From positions 1 through 15,981 of the forward strand of contig JAFYIK010000111.1 in assembly GCA_017538685.1 (NCBI GenBank): a stretch of DNA of 15,981 nucleotides, read 5' to 3'. Under the pieces are notes generated by a model. It ran no database searches, was not told the origin of the DNA, and worked only from the letters and a program-made list of their open reading frames with translations. The DNA comes from Bacteroidales bacterium. GTDB lineage: Bacteria; Bacteroidota; Bacteroidia; Bacteroidales; UBA932. Positions 15,663 through 15,981 of the stretch are shown here, one piece after another (position 1 is the first letter of the stretch; each line of letters opens with the position of its first letter). Made by a program: the position numbers and the translations under genes.

Positions 15663-15981
15663 TCAGATCAGCGACAGGGCGACCTCCATCATATTGGTGA
15701 AGGTGGTCTGGCGCTGTTCGGCGGTGGTTTTCTCGCCCGTGAGGATGTGGTCGGAGATGGTGAGGATGCCGAGGGCGCGGTTGCCGCTGCGGGCGGCGTT
15801 CATATAGAGCGCAGCTATCTCCATCTCCACCGCCAGGACACCCATCTTGATCCAGCCTTTGGTGTTCGGGTTTTCACGGTAGAACAGGTCGGACGAGACC
15901 ACATTGCCCACCATATAGTTCAGCCCCATATCGTCGCAGATATCAGCTGCTTTACGCAGCAGGTCGAAGTCGCCGATAGGG
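15663..15981 (-). CDS. deoD: Purine nucleoside phosphorylase DeoD, C-terminal part; N-terminus beyond window
   Basis: The last 105 codons of a hexameric-type purine nucleoside phosphorylase, which splits purine (deoxy)ribonucleosides with phosphate into base and (deoxy)ribose-1-phosphate in the cytoplasm. The visible part reads PIGDFDLLRKAADIC at the edge, then VGNVVSSDLFYRENP, KMGVLAVEMEIAALY and TISDHILTGEKTTAEQRQTTF. The Asp in SDH and the Arg in RQTTF correspond to the catalytic Asp204 and Arg217 of E. coli DeoD. VEME is the nucleoside-binding segment with the ribose-contacting Glu. The reading frame continues past the right edge, so the ATG at 15929 is internal, not the start. The gene is convergent with the PUL and shares its terminator; it is housekeeping and unrelated to the glycan system. 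Confidence 0.94.
   Translation of the reverse strand, partial: PIGDFDLLRKAADICDDMGLNYMVGNVVSSDLFYRENPNTKGWIKMGVLAVEMEIAALYMNAARSGNRALGILTISDHILTGEKTTAEQRQTTFTNMMEVALSLI

Overview
The window looks like a GC-rich member of the Bacteroidota, probably a gut or animal-associated Bacteroidales. The evidence is a SusC/SusD pair, many outer-membrane lipoprotein signals, BACON and DUF1735-type domains, an inverting SusB-like GH97 enzyme, weak use of Shine-Dalgarno sites and divergent sites resembling the Bacteroides -7 promoter element. The sequence does not let me name a species. No tRNA, rRNA, CRISPR array or transposase gene was seen.

Layout. Positions 1-1720 hold a two-gene minus-strand operon: a secreted TlpA/thioredoxin-like protein, then ftcD (glutamate formimidoyltransferase fused to a cyclodeaminase domain, cut by the left edge). 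They overlap by 4 nt. Positions 1721-1804 are a short divergent promoter region. Positions 1805-15546 are one tightly packed plus-strand polysaccharide utilisation locus (PUL): GH97 glucosidase, SusC, SusD, a tandem DUF1735-like lipoprotein, two adjacent paralogous DUF4855-like lipoproteins, and a large lipoprotein with two BACON domains, a parallel beta-helix and a C-terminal region I cannot assign. Gene junctions are 4-nt overlaps, a 1-nt overlap or gaps of 4-13 nt, so this is almost certainly one transcript. Positions 15547-15662 hold a strong hairpin terminator inside a larger 108-nt inverted repeat. Positions 15663-15981 hold the C-terminal part of deoD (purine nucleoside phosphorylase) on the minus strand, convergent with the PUL.

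How it probably works: the DUF1735 and BACON/beta-helix lipoproteins would bind a glycan at the cell surface together with SusD. SusC would import the oligosaccharides by TonB-dependent transport. GH97 would remove alpha-linked glucose from non-reducing ends. The two DUF4855-like proteins have the strand order of a TIM barrel with conserved acidic residues where a clan GH-A-type glycosidase would carry them, so they are candidate uncharacterised enzymes. No GH13 amylase and no regulator lies in the window, so the substrate is open.

The most striking non-gene signal is that the palindrome CATG appears to be absent from all 15,981 bases, in the PUL and in the flanking genes alike. Met codons preceded by Asn, Asp, Tyr, Ala, Ser or Pro consistently follow a T-ending codon.
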